DNA of 64,000 nucleotides, from NCBI RefSeq assembly GCF_009905375.1, contig NC_133652.1:124331205-124395204 (forward strand), written 5' to 3'. The DNA comes from Apium graveolens. Its lineage: Eukaryota; Streptophyta; Magnoliopsida; Apiales; Apiaceae. Below, in pieces: positions 11,772 through 22,605 of this stretch. A program made the translations under genes and the position numbers. The first letter of the stretch is position 1. Every line of letters starts with the position of its first letter. The notes under the pieces were generated by a model. That model saw only the letters and a list, made by a program, of their open reading frames with translations. It ran no database searches and was not told the origin of the DNA.

Positions 11772-14346
11772 GTTATTAGCTTGAAAAAGGAATGAAATTA
11801 TTGATGCATGCTAAGTTAGGTTCGAATTTTTATGTTAATAAGAAAGGGAATTGATTTTTGTGAGATGATCTTGGTAAACGCTAAGTATGAATAGCCTAAA
11901 AGTGATTGCATGTTAGTTTTACAAAGGATCAAGATATGCATGTCAATGGTTTGTCCTTGAGATGTGAATTTGAGTTATTGCCGAATGAAATTGAATTAAA
12001 ATAGATGAATGAATGGATGTATGTTGTAATTTAGAGAAAAAAAAATCAATTGTGTTAAGGAACTGAGTTGGCTTACGTGGTAAAGATAAAGTGTTTGATA
12101 TCGTGCTAAGTTAAAATTGAATTGCATGTGAGCATGTATGTAGTATTATGGTTTGAATTTTTATGAATACAAGAAAGAAGAGTGGTTCTTTAAAGGTTGT
12201 TAAACGAGATACTTGTTTATATGAATTAAAGTGAATATTTGATTGGTTCTATGGTAGGTATTTGCAATAAGGCCGAATAGGCCATAAGAAATAAAGGTCA
12301 AAACTTGATTTTGGTAATTGAAAGAATGATTGAGTGTTATATGTGAAAATCTTTGATTTTGCTTGATTGGATTGTTGTTTTGATTCGAATTAAGGAATAA
12401 AAGAAAAGGGAATTAAGTCGATTGATATAAGTGATAGTATGCACGTAAATATTTGGTTGTGAATGGGTCTAGTACTCGTAAAAGAGTGGTGTTAGTGTGA
12501 TTTGAGAAATAGCCTAGGTCAAGCGAGTACGCTTTGATTGCTAGGTATATAAGGATATGAAAACTACGAAAAAGAATTGTGCTATATGCTATGTGTTATG
12601 TGCTGTGTGCTTATCTGTATAAGCTATATTCGTATGCTCGAGTTAAAGATATAATCGAGTTATCGTATAGAGAGATCATTCCGGGAACGAGAGTTGGGAA
12701 TCTATTTAAGGTTTTGGTTTTTATTGTAGATTCGGAGCGTGAGGGCATTCGGGCTAGGAAAGGGAAAAGTATACTAGGTGGCAGTAGTTCAACCCTCAGG
12801 AAAGCAATTTCAGGCAAGTAACTCTGATTACTTGTGTAAATGATTATAAAGGAAATGTTGTTCATACTATGTAGAGTATTGAACTGTTAAAGTATAAAAC
12901 CCTTGCTTTATGAAACCCTGATATTGATTTGAAGTACCCTTTGTTCTTGATAACCTGTTATTGATAATCCTATTGATTTCACCCTTTGATAATCTGCCTT
13001 TCTGTTCAAGTTTCCTATAATGCCATGGTCATATTGAACCTTTAATTATCTTGGATAACTCTGTTAATGATACCCTGTTTCTCTTGATCGCACTAATGAT
13101 CCCCAAGTTATTACTGATCCTTCAAATTTAATGCCTTATTATCCTTGATACAAAATTCTTGAGAATTGTTCCTTGCGTATCTTTGATTCACTCCCTGAAC
13201 TTTGTTTCTTTAAAATCTGAATTAAGAATGAGTTTCGACTTGAAAGAGTCCGAATGATTTCAAAGGCTTGGTAATGATAAAATGAATTTTAGAAAACCTA
13301 TTATTTTCCAACTCAAGGTTTTCCAAATGAATTCCTGATGGATTGGATTGAGACGTAAGAGGCTAGTGGGACTAGTCCAGTCATGGTAAGAGGCTAGTGG
13401 GACTAGTCCAATTTAAGGCTGAAATTATGCCGAATGGTACCTTAAAGACCGGAATGGAGGTCGATACGGGCTGATCACCCGTATATAATGAAATGGAAAG
13501 ATAAGTGATCCAATCAAGGGTTCTAAATGACTATTTAAAAAGGGAACTGAAACTTTTATTCAGTAAATTGATTTCTGGAAATGAAAATGTTTTATACTGT
13601 TTTGAAAAGAGCTGATTATGTTATTGTGGAGCTTAAGGCTCAGAACCCTGATTCCTGAAATTGTTGATCATATGAATGATTCTATATCTTAAAATACTGT
13701 TGCTTTCCTCTATCGTAAGATCTATTTTGATCCTATAATGATTTGTGTTGAATGTCGGCTTTCATCCTGTTTCGAGCCTTGATTCTTGAAAGCCCAACTA
13801 TTCTTCGGATACCTTTCCTTATCCCAAAGAAAACAAAAATGAATATATGGAAATCTGCCACCTAGATTAGCTAAGATAGAATGCCCTAGTTTGTTCAAAG
13901 TATATTGAGAATTGTTATTGTAGAACTGCTATATAGTTACTTGCTGAGTTTTATACTCATTGTTTTGTCTTAATCTAACCATGACAGTTAAGCAAGAAGA
14001 TGGCCACTTAGGCGCACTACTCGTAAGAGCGTACCTGGTGGTCCCTATCGTGTTGAGGGCTTCCAGTTTCCAGAGCAGGTAGTACAGGTTATGAGTGAGC
14101 TCGCGCCTAGAAAGTGGTGTTTAAAGATACAATGGGTTATCTGTCGGTTCCCAGCCGGAATCGATATTGATCATTTAATAATATTTTGGGTTTGTAAGTT
14201 ATATTCTGTGATTGGTAGTTGTAATCTTGTCTCATACTTTATCCTGTTGATCCTGTTAGTAGCTAATCGGGGTTTATGCATATTTTATTATTAGAATAGA
14301 GGAGTGTGAGTCCTCATTTCCTAACCCCGAGATTGAGGGCGTCACA

Positions 14347-14424
14347 TCTGGGACTAGTCCTTCCAGGAGCTATATAGAGTTAGGAGTCCGGGGTTAGGCC
14401 CTGCAGTAACTATATGTCCTATCA
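14347..14424 (-). repeat. Stub of the Tat 3' LTR, split by the chromovirus
   Basis: These 78 bp match 46255-46332 of the other Tat LTR closely and end at the same ...CCTATCA terminus. The break at 14346/14347 is exactly the chromovirus LTR end, showing insertion of the chromovirus into this LTR. Confidence 0.92.
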
Positions 14425-14440
14425 TGTGCCCCCCACTCCC
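14425..14440 (-). other. Polypurine tract of the Tat element
   Basis: Read on the minus strand this is GGGAGTGGGGGGCACA, immediately before the LTR start TGATAGGACATATAG. Position and purine richness fit the plus-strand primer. Confidence 0.8.
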
Positions 14441-14514
14441 TTATGCAGATTTTCTGGACGGGGAGTAAATTTAGGCTTGTTTGAAGAACATGAGCTTTTG
14501 ATTGTGGTGTTTAA

Positions 14515-15265
14515 AAGAATTTGTGCTTTTCTTGCCCCCAGTTCGGATTGCGTTGAGTTCGGTTAATCAGGACTAAAATGGTTGTCTTTAGAAGGAGTTG
14601 AGCTTTTCTTGCCTCCCAGTCCGGATTGCGCTGAGTTCAGCGAATCAGGACTAAAGGGGTTGTCTTTAGAAGGATTTGAGCTTTTCTTGCCCCACAGTCC
14701 GGATTGCGTTGAGTTCGGCGAATCAGGACTAAAGTGGTTGTCTTTAGAAGGAGTTGAGCTTTTCTTGCCCTCCAGTTCGGATTTCACTGAGTTCGGCGAA
14801 TCAGGACTAAAGTGATTGTCTCTAGAAGGAGTTGAGCTTTTCTTGCCTCCTAGTCCGGATTGCGCTGAGTTCGGCGAATCAGGACTAAAGTGGTTGTCTT
14901 TAGAAGGATTTGAGCTTTTCTTGCCCCCAGTCCGGATTGCGTTGAGTTCAGCGAATCAGGACTAAAGTGGTTGTCTTTAGAAGGAGTTGAGCTTTTGTCG
15001 TCCCCCAGTCTGGATTTCGCTGAGTTCGGCGAATCAGGACTAAAGTGGTTGCCTCTAGAAGGAGTTGAGCTTTTCTTGCCTCCCATTCCGGATTGCGCTG
15101 AATTCGGCGAATCAGGACTAAATTGGTTGTCTTTAGAAGGATTTGAGCTTTTCTTGCCCCCCAGTCTGGATTGCGTTGAGTTCGGTGAATCAGAACTAAA
15201 GTGGTTGTCTTTAGAAGGATTTGAGCTTTTCTTGCCCCCAGTCCGGATTGTGTTGAGTGAAGTAG
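14515..15265. repeat. 78-bp tandem repeat, about 10 units, with three-unit higher-order order
   Basis: The shared GAGCTTTTCTTG-type core recurs at 14522 (degenerate), 14600, 14678, 14756, 14834, 14912, 14989, 15067, 15145 and 15223, a spacing of 78 bp (once 77). Units fall into types by the bases around the core and the following GGATT segment, and they follow the order C-A-B-C-A-B-C-A-A. Because 78 is a multiple of three, both strands stay open as 26-residue repeats; I read these as by-products, not proteins. It lies between the polypurine tract and the promoter of the antisense ORF. Confidence 0.9.
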
Positions 15266-15402
15266 TCCGGACTTGGAAGTTGAAACGGTTTTGGGGATTT
15301 CCCCCCCAATGATTTGAATTGTTATAGTTGTCTTTTTTTAAAAGACGTGCTGTAATAATGACTCTTCATTAATCACCGTGTGTGATGGGCGGTCATGATG
15401 GT

Positions 15403-15447
15403 GCCACGTGGCGTGGACTTTCAGTTTTTCACTATGCTTATAAAAGG
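15403..15447 (+). promoter_or_regulatory. Putative promoter of the antisense ORF: G-box plus TATA
   Basis: GCCACGTGGC (15403-15412) contains the plant G-box CACGTG, and TATAAAAGG lies at 15439-15447, about 30 bp downstream, on the strand opposite the Tat genes. A CT-rich leader follows. The antisense ORF starts at 16095, with a consensus 3' splice site (TTATTTTAG) ending five bases before its ATG, so a 5'-UTR intron with a donor near 15586 is plausible. Confidence 0.5.
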
Positions 15448-16094
15448 AGGCCCTGCCTTCTTTCTTTATTTTTTACTTTTCGTCAACTTCTCTCTTCGCT
15501 TTCTTTTCTTTTTGAAGGTTTCCCGAAGTTTGTCACAGAGTTCTTGAAAGTTTATGGTTGTTGATCGATCGTCTTCAATCTCTCTGTAATCTTTAATTTA
15601 TAAGCTTTCTTCTTTGCTTTTCTTTCTTTTTGCTTTGTATCTGCTTCGATATTGTGTTGTTTAAATGGATTTTGTTTTTGTATCTTTTGCTTGGTTGTTT
15701 TGTTGTGTCTGTTGTTTGGTTTGATGAATAATTGTGTTTGTATCACTTTATGTATATATGTTTTTCGCATATTTTGGTGTTTTGATTTTGGTTGATTGTG
15801 TTTCTGGAAGTAGGGTTTTCTGTTTGGGTCCGGACTTTGTTGCTTAGTCCGGACTGACGTATTTTTGTTATTATTGTGGGCTTTGTGTCCGGAGTAATAG
15901 GCTAGTTTAATGGGTTTGTAGTCCGGAGTGTTTACTATGTTTTAGGTATTTGTTTTGACTTTTGAACTTGTGTCTCTGGATTGTTTGCTTTTGACTTTAA
16001 ATAAAATTGAACATAGGATAGTTCAGACCATGTAGCTTTCAAGATAAATAAACTGTAGGGATTTAGACTAATCTTTATCACTTATTTTAGGATT

Positions 16095-18318
16095 ATGTTC
16101 CGGACTAAAGCTCGTGCCAAGGCATACATAACTTGCTATCCGGGGCCGTCTGGTTCAGATTTGGAGTCTTCCAGTGATTCTGAGCGGGTTGAGATGGGGA
16201 AGAAGGCTTCTACCTCAGATTCTGAAGCTATAACCAAGCTTTCTGTAGCTAAGATTTCTTCTAGGAAGGTACCTTGTAGTCCAGAGGGTTTGTGGGTTGA
16301 GACCCCGGGTTACTTCATCACGAAGAGCGATGAGATAGATAACAGCTTCCACAACAGGAGTATTAGGTCCGGGTACGCTAGACAGCCAAACGCGGGTCTG
16401 GGGCCTTACAATAAAGAAGAAATCGACATGTAGTTTGCGGATAGTATAGTGGCCAATGAACACTATGAACTGAAGGATGAGTACGCTGCTTTAGATCATG
16501 CCGCGCAGGACTCGCTAGTCCAGGCTGCGTTTCAGTTGGACCCCCGAGTCGAGTGGAGGTGGCCGGAGCCGGATGAGCGGATTTATCATAGGCCAGCTGA
16601 TGGGTTTATTCCGGTTTGGTTGGAGCATCTCCGGTCCGGGTGGAATCCGCACTGGCACTTGTTCCTTAAGCATTTGTGTAAGTATGTGTACAAGATTTCT
16701 CCGATGCAGATAATGCCGAATGGTATAAAATGGATGACCTGGTTTATTGCTTCTTGCAACCAATTCAAAGTTCAGCCGACTTTCAAGTTATGGCATCATA
16801 TCTTCCACTTTGTTTGGTCTAGCCAGATGCCTTTGTATGAGCTTCGGTTCCGGGCTCCGGAGTGCGGTTATGGTGGCTCTTATAGGCCCGTAATTCAACA
16901 GTCCTCTTTAAAGCACTAGAATGGGGAGTTGATTATGTTTAGGGGTTTAGATTTGCATTACCTTCCCCATGTGGCTGCTGAGGGAGTCCTAACTCGGTTC
17001 CGCAGGGATGTTCTCCGGGGAGATGCTATCCAGATGATTTTTGCCTTTTGCGAATATCTGGGTTTCCAGATGACCCGTGACACTTTCATGATTCACAGGA
17101 CTATGCATAGGCTAGGCTGTAAGTAGTTTGGTTTTGTGTCCGGGCTATTTATGTGTTTCGTGTCTGGACTGCTTATCTGCTTTCTTTTGTTGTGTTTCTT
17201 TGTAGTTTTTTGACTTGTGTTTTTTGCTTTTTTTATGGCAGGCTTACCGCATTATAATCCAGATATGTCTTCTTCTGCGTACAGTGAAGTGCTTAAAGGT
17301 TTGGGCAAAGCTTTCAAGCTTCCGAAGAAAGCTGCTGTTGGTGGGTCCGGATCCAATGCTTCTGCGGAGGAGGGATCTCAGAGTAATGCTGTGTGGAGGC
17401 CAGAGGTTGATGTTACTGAGAGGGTTCCGGAGAGGGATGTTGAGCTGGAGGTTAGTGATGAGTTCGAGAACCTTGAGGATCTTGGGCCTATTGGGGAAGT
17501 TCCAGGTGTTGAGTCCGGATGAAAAAAAGAAGAGGCTCCGGACACTAGGGACAAAACATCCCCGGGATGAGAATTTCGAAGTTGGTTCTGGGTCCGGAGT
17601 TGGTAAGGGAAAAGGCTTGGAAGATGAAGGTCCGAATGCAGGAAGTCCGGAGTTGAAAGTTAAAGTTGCTCGCTTCATGGCCGGAATTCCTTCGGAGGCT
17701 GATTGGAAGAAGATGAACCTGGCCGGATTCGATGCCACTATGAAGGAATGCTCCCGGCTCTGGGGTCAGGTACATTGTCTTCATATTCTTGTTTCTTCTG
17801 TTCATTTACCTTAGACTAGTTTTCTAAGTAATCTATTTTCTGCAGCTTGGTGGCTATATGGCTGGATCTGCTTCTCTGGCTTATAATGAGCTTAAGGATG
17901 CCCAGACTGCTATTGCTGATAAGGACACTGAGATTGGTCAGCTCCGGGATCAGATCATTGTTAAGGATACTTATCTGTTCGGACTGAACAAGCACCTTAC
18001 TGATGTCACTACTCGGGATGAAAACACTGAGAAGGCGGTTTCTGATCTTAAGTCCGAACTAGCTGAGCTCCGGAGGCAGATGTCCGCTGTGAGGCAGAAA
18101 GCTGAAGTCATTGAAGAGTTCTAAAGATCCGAGGAATATGATAAGGCCATGGCCAATGCTGGTGCTCCGGAGATTGCTCGTTGCTGGTTGATTGCGGAAA
18201 GATACATTAAGACCAATCCGGAGGCCGATTGAGATAACTTTCTTTAAGAATTTGCAGTCGGAGCCGTACGATGGTCCTTGCCCCAGTTTCTTTCCTCCTA
18301 ATGCTCCGGAGTCCTGAT
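16095..18318 (+). pseudogene. Tat antisense ORF (aORF), three exons, decayed
   Basis: This coding region runs opposite to the Tat gag-pol. Exon 1 (16095-17118) starts MFRTKARAKAY, has a Ser/Asp-rich N-terminus and a conserved-looking core (LEHLRSGWNPHWHLFL, NGIKWMTWFIASCNQ, MTRDTFMIHR); in-frame TAGs lie at 16431 and 16917. Intron 1 is 17119-17241 (GT...AG, 123 bp); exon 2 is 17242-17769 with a frameshift near 17520. Intron 2 is 17770-17845 (76 bp), and joining there keeps the frame. Exon 3 carries a coiled coil (17880-18120), a TAA at 18122, then a decayed tail ending about 18318. Antisense ORFs of this layout, related to the putative gypsy-type transposon / Transposase_28 group, are known from Tat elements; function is unknown. 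The identification rests on layout and remembered motif style. Confidence 0.7.
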
Positions 18319-18479
18319 TTTATTTGAACTGTAATTTGGTTTTTGCTTTAAGACCTTTGGTACTTTGCTGTTTGTAATATTCTTACGTTGCTCCGGGCTT
18401 ATTCTAGTCCGGTTAATTTTTTAATATTTGTTTTTGTTGCTGCTATTGTACTTTGTTTTTTCCTTAGAAATTTTTTTCT

Positions 18480-19412
18480 AAGTTGTAGTTTTGCTCTAGT
18501 CCCGGACTCATATCTAGTCCGAACTAGCGGTTGGCTTTTTTCTTGAAAAGTTAATTCTAAGTAAAAATGGTTGCACTAGTCCTGACTAATATCTTGTCCG
18601 GACTAGTGCTTGGCTTTTTTACTTAGATACTAATTCTAAGTAAAAATGGTTGTTCTAGTCCTGACTAATAGCTTGTCCGGACTAATGGTTGGCTTTTTAG
18701 TTAGAAAATTAATTCTAAGTAAAAATGGTTGCACTAGTCCTGATTAATAGCTTGTCCGGACTAGTGGTTGGCTTTTTTACTTAGAAAATTAATTCTAAGT
18801 AAAAATGGTTGCACTAGTCCTGACTAATAGCTTGTTCGGACTAGTGGTTGCTTTTTACTTTGAGAATTAATTCTTAGTAAAAATGATTGCTCTAGTCCTG
18901 ACTAATAGTTTGTCCGGACTAGTGGTTAGCTTTTTTACTTAGAAAATTGATTCTAAGTAAAAATGGTTGCTCTAGTCCTAACTAATAGCTTGTTCGGACT
19001 AGTGGTTAGCTTTTTTACTTAGAAAATTAATTCTAAGTAAAAATGGTTGCTCTAGTCCTGACTAATAGCTTGTCCGGACTAGTGGTTTATTTTTTTACTT
19101 AGGAAATTGATTCTAAGTAAAAATGGTTGCTCTAGTCCTGACTAATAGCTTGTCCGGACTAGTGGTTAGCTTTTTTACTTGGAATTAATATTCTAAGTAA
19201 AAATGGTTGATCTAGTCCTGACTAATAGCTTGTCCGGACTAGTGGTTAGCTTTTTTACTTAGAAACTTAAATCTAAGTAAAAATGGTTGCTCTAGTCCTG
19301 ACTAATAGATTGTCCGGACTAGTGGTTTACTTTTTTACTTAGGAAATTGATTTTAAGTAAAAATGGTTGCTCTAGTCCTGACTAATAGCTTGTTCGGACT
19401 AGTGGTTTGCTT
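18480..19412. repeat. 80-bp tandem repeat, about 12 units, in the Tat 3' non-coding region
   Basis: AAAAATGG recurs at 18563, 18642, 18721, 18801, 18879, 18959, 19039, 19119, 19199, 19279 and 19359, with a partial unit on the left. Each unit contains ACTAGTCC ... GGACTAGT, inverted arms of up to 8 bp separated by about 17 bases that could fold. Such arrays between integrase and the antisense ORF are known in Tat elements and can seed satellite DNA. Confidence 0.93.
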
Positions 19413-19527
19413 CGATAAATGTAAAAAGGAAATGCTTTTCATTAATCATTCATACAAAATTTATAGGAAAAATAAGTTGGTTGCTTGCCATATTGGCTAC
19501 AGGATTTTGGTTTCTTTATTTGTGCTC

Positions 19528-20640
19528 CTACTGGTAGAATTTTCTTAGCCTTAGTCCATGCCAAGTATTTGGAATTTCTGAGCCATCCATGTTCAGGAGT
19601 TTGTAGGTTCCTGGCCTCAGGACTTCTTTGACCTTGTATGGTCCTTCCCATTTGGGCATTAGCTTTCCAGTGTTTGTGGGATCTGATGCTTCTGTGTCTC
19701 GAAGGACTAAGTCTCCAACTTGGAAGTTTTTGACTCTGAACTTCTTACTGAAGTGCTCTCTTGTTTTCTCCTTGTATTTTTCCATCCTTTCTACAGCTTG
19801 GTCCCGGACCTCATCAATTAGCTCCATGTTTGTTCTGAGTCCTTCTTCATTTGCTTCTTCTGCAAAATTTATTGCTATGTGAGAAGGAGATCCCACTTCG
19901 ATAGGAAGCATTGCTTCTGTGCCATAAGCTAATTTGAATGGAGTTTCTCCGATGCTTGTCCTGGGGCTTGTCCTGTAGGACCATAGTACGCTTGGTAGTT
20001 CTTCTGGCCATTTGCTTTTGCTCTCTTTGAGTCTCTTTTCAATACCTCGGAGTAGGATTCTGTTGGTGACTTCTACTTGGCCGTTTCCTTGGGGATATGC
20101 TACTGATGACTTTTTGTGCTTGATCCCGCGCTTTTGAAGGTATGACTCGAATTCTGATCCGATGAATTGGGGTCCATTATCTGATACTAGGACTCGTGGT
20201 ATCCCGAACCTCATCAAAATGTTGTCCATAAACTTTATGTAGTCTTGCTGATTGATTGTTCTTATTGCTTTTGCTTCAACCCATTTGGTCATGTAGTCAA
20301 TTGAGACTAACAAGTACCTGAGATTTCCTTTGGCCCGGGGAAAGGGTCCCATGATGTCAATACCCCAGACAACAAAGGGGATAGGTGACAGGACCGAGGA
20401 GGGTAAACTGGGCTGATTCGGGACACGTTGCTGAAGAGTTGGCATTCCTTGTACTTTTTCACGAACTCTATTGCATCTTGATGAATAGTTGGCCAATAAT
20501 AGCCTTGTCTTATGATCTTATGAGCTAGGGCATTTGCAGATATGTGATCTCCGCATATTCATTCATGTACTTCCGTTAAACAGTACTTTGCTTCTTTCGG
20601 GCCGACACATTTCAGGATAGGAGATTAGAAGTCCCGCGGT
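19528..20640 (-). pseudogene. Tat integrase
   Basis: The main frame (19528-20496, 322 residues) holds the integrase core: Asp47 in WGIDIMGP, Asp106 in VSDNGPQF and Glu142 in GNGQVEVTNR, with the usual 35 residues between the last two, then the C-terminal region with VGDLVLR and KWEGPYKV. All three catalytic residues remain. The N-terminal zinc-binding region lies in another frame at about 20497-20640, so a frameshift separates them. It keeps His (GDHISANALAHK) and KECQ, but the position of the first zinc Cys reads Tyr. No chromodomain follows, as expected for Tat. Confidence 0.9.
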
Positions 20641-21160
20641 AGAGTAGTCCTTCTTCGAGAAAGAACTTGGCTGCTTTTACTTTTAACCTTTGGGCTTTTC
20701 CTTTGTCTTCAGGGAGCTCTCCATTATCCAAGTAGTTGATGAAGGGAGTCATCCAGTTCTGGTTGCTTTCGATCTCCAAGATTTCTCCGGATTCAATAGA
20801 TGGTTTGTGGAGTTCTTCGAAGTAAACTGAGCAATCCAGATCTGATGAGTTCCGGACTAATTTGGATAGAATATCCACTTCTTCATTTTCTTCTGGACAC
20901 ATCTGAAGGACTTGATAGTTTGGTATTGAGGCTAAGTAGCTTTGAACCAGTGCTTGGTACTTCGACAGAGTAGGGTCCTTTGCTATGTATTCTCCATTTG
21001 TTTGCTTGACCACTATCTGGGAGTCGCTGTAGATTTTTAAGTCCTGGACCCTCAGAGTCCTGGAGAGATTTAGTCCTGCAATCAACGCCTCATATTCTGC
21101 CTGATTGTTTGTTGCAGGGAAGCCGAAAGATATAGCTGTTTGAATCGTGAATCATTTGGG
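20612..21160 (-). pseudogene. Second (archaeal-type) RNase H of the Tat element
   Basis: After the ordinary RNase H the polyprotein continues WTLEVDGSST ... SGAGLIL, then NNQAEYEALIAGL and LKIYSDSQIVV. This is the DG-S / E / DSQ pattern of archaeal-like RNase HI. The first part is in the frame ending at 21152, the rest in the frame from 21085 to 20612, so a frameshift lies near 21090-21150. A dual RNase H is diagnostic for Tat-lineage elements. A linker follows toward integrase. Confidence 0.8.
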
Positions 21161-21950
21161 GCTTTTGAGTATGAGTCCGGCTCCCGACCTTTCTCTTGTT
21201 GAAGAACCGTCTACTTCTAAGGTCCAAGCTCCTGGAATTGCATCTTTTTCTGGCTCCGAATCCATGTCCATTGGTTCTGGCTCTTCTTCTGGGAAGTTGC
21301 ATTCGATTATGAAATCTGCAAGTGCTTTAGCTTTAATGGTAGTCCTGGGAATGAAGCTTAAATTGAACTGGCTCAACTCCACAGCCCAATTGACAAGTCT
21401 TCCCGAGACATCTCGCTTGTGAATTATTTTCCTTAGGGGCTGATTTGTCACCACTCTGATTTCTCTTCCTTGGAAGTAGTGCCTGAGTTTCCTTGAAGTT
21501 GTGACTAAGGCAAAGGCAAGCTTCTCCAATCTTGGGTATCTTGTTTCTGCGTCTTTGAGGACTTGGCTTATGTAGTAAATTGGTTGCTGTTTTCCATTCC
21601 CTTCCCTGATTAGGGCAGCTCATACGGCTTGTGCTCCTGCTGAAAAGTATAAGTAAGAGGGGCTCTTCTGGATTAGCTTTAGTTAGGATTAGTGGCTGAG
21701 AGAGGTAGGACTTGATTTCCTCAAATACCTTTTGGAACTCCGGACTCCAGTTCACCTCTTTCTTGTTTCTTGCTCCTTTGAGTAAATCAAAGAATGGTAA
21801 GCACCTTTCTGCTAGCTTTGAGACAAATATCCTGAGTGCTGCTAGGGATCCTGCTAGCTTCTGCACATCTTTTTCTGTCCTGGGAGCCCTCATCTCCTGG
21901 ATTGCTTTTATCTTCTCCGGATTGGCTTCTATGCATCTGTTGCTGATCAT
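21152..21950 (-). pseudogene. Tat RT thumb/connection and first RNase H
   Basis: Frame 21333-21950 carries the RT tail (IKAIQEMRAPRTEKDVQKLAG, FFDLLKGARN, WSPEFQKVFEEIKSYL). The RNase H continues in another frame (21152-21529: EKLAFALVTTSRKLRHYF, VVTNQPLRKIIHK, GRLVNWAVELSQF). The shift between 21529 and 21660 and nearby stops break the enzyme. It joins RT on its right and the archaeal-type RNase H on its left. Confidence 0.8.
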
Positions 21951-21953
21951 GAA

Positions 21954-22605
21954 TCATAAGAACTTGCCTGCTCCTACCCTGAAGGTGTATTTCTCCGGAT
22001 TCAGCTTGAGTTGGTTCTTCCTTAGGTTGTCAAAGCACTCCTTCAGATCTTCCACATGTCCTGGTATAGTTGTTAATTTGGAAATCATGTCGTCGACATA
22101 GCACTCCAAGTTCCTCCCAATATGGGACATGAATATCTTGTTCATGGCTCTCTGATACGTTGATCTTGCGCTTGTCAGTCCGAAGGGAAACATCACATAA
22201 GCATAGACTGCTCTGTGAGTTATGAATGTTGTCTTAGGTATGTCCTTTGGGTTCATCTTGATCTGGTTTTATCCAGAGAAGGCGTTCATGAAACTTAGCA
22301 TGATGTGTCCGAAGGTGGCATCTATTAGTTGATCAATATTTGGGAGAGGGTACGGGTCCTTCGGACATGCATCATTCAGATCAGTGTAGTCCACACACAT
22401 TCTCCATTTTCCATTGGACTTCTTCACCATAATAACATTAGCTAGCCTCTCCATTTGCTTTGAGTAGCTTCTCCACTTCTTCGTCTATGGATTTTTGCCT
22501 CTCCGGGGCAAAATTCCTTCTATTCTGTTTGACTAGTTTCGTATTGGGGTTGACGTCTAAGCTGTGCATTGCTATGGACTCATGTAGTCCGGGCATGTCT
22601 CTTGG
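21954..22605 (-). pseudogene. Tat reverse transcriptase, split by stop, deletion and copia insertion
   Basis: RT motifs appear in order: KSNGKWRMCVDYTDLNDACP, YPLPNIDQLIDAT, then after an in-frame TAA near 22268 TTFITHRAVYAYVMFPFGL and catalytic CYVDDM. About ten codons normally found between the KLLKA-like segment and LANVIMV are missing, with a frame change (near 22445-22455). The first RT residues (22456-22605) end at the copia array, and the upstream piece resumes at 42388. Taking out the array and one copy of CTTGG rejoins the reading frame exactly. Confidence 0.88.

Larger units (their letters stand above)
1..14346 (+). mobile_element. Ty3/gypsy chromovirus (Tekay-like), nearly complete, very long LTRs
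   Basis: Two long direct repeats (1-3997 and 9848-14346) flank a 5.85-kb internal region in the order primer site, leader ORF, gag, protease, RT, RNase H, integrase, chromodomain, polypurine tract. That order is Ty3/gypsy, and a chromodomain after integrase with LTRs over 4 kb points to the Tekay (Del) clade of chromoviruses. Window base 1 aligns with base 10320 of the 3' LTR, so about 472 bp of the 5' LTR lie outside; the whole element is about 14.8 kb. The LTRs differ by many substitutions and several indels, so it is not a very recent insertion. Its right end abuts 14347, inside the LTR of the Tat element; the left flank and the target duplication are outside the window. Confidence 0.93.
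9848..14346 (+). repeat. 3' LTR of the chromovirus, 4499 bp
   Basis: It begins TGTAAC and ends GTCACA. Relative to the 5' LTR it has a longer CT tract near 10810, a 34-bp insertion with 14-bp direct repeats at 11738-11771, a 14-bp deletion near 12005, and scattered substitutions. It ends exactly where the remnant of the Tat LTR resumes. Confidence 0.95.

Noticed and set aside
14515..15265. Repeat-containing open frames on both strands as a repeat protein
   Set aside because: The 78-bp period is divisible by three, so all frames without a stop in one unit stay open through the array on both strands; there is no start context and no domain.
18480..19412. 80-bp repeats as a CRISPR array
   Set aside because: Units are contiguous with no unique spacers, lie in a plant retroelement, and no cas-like genes are present.
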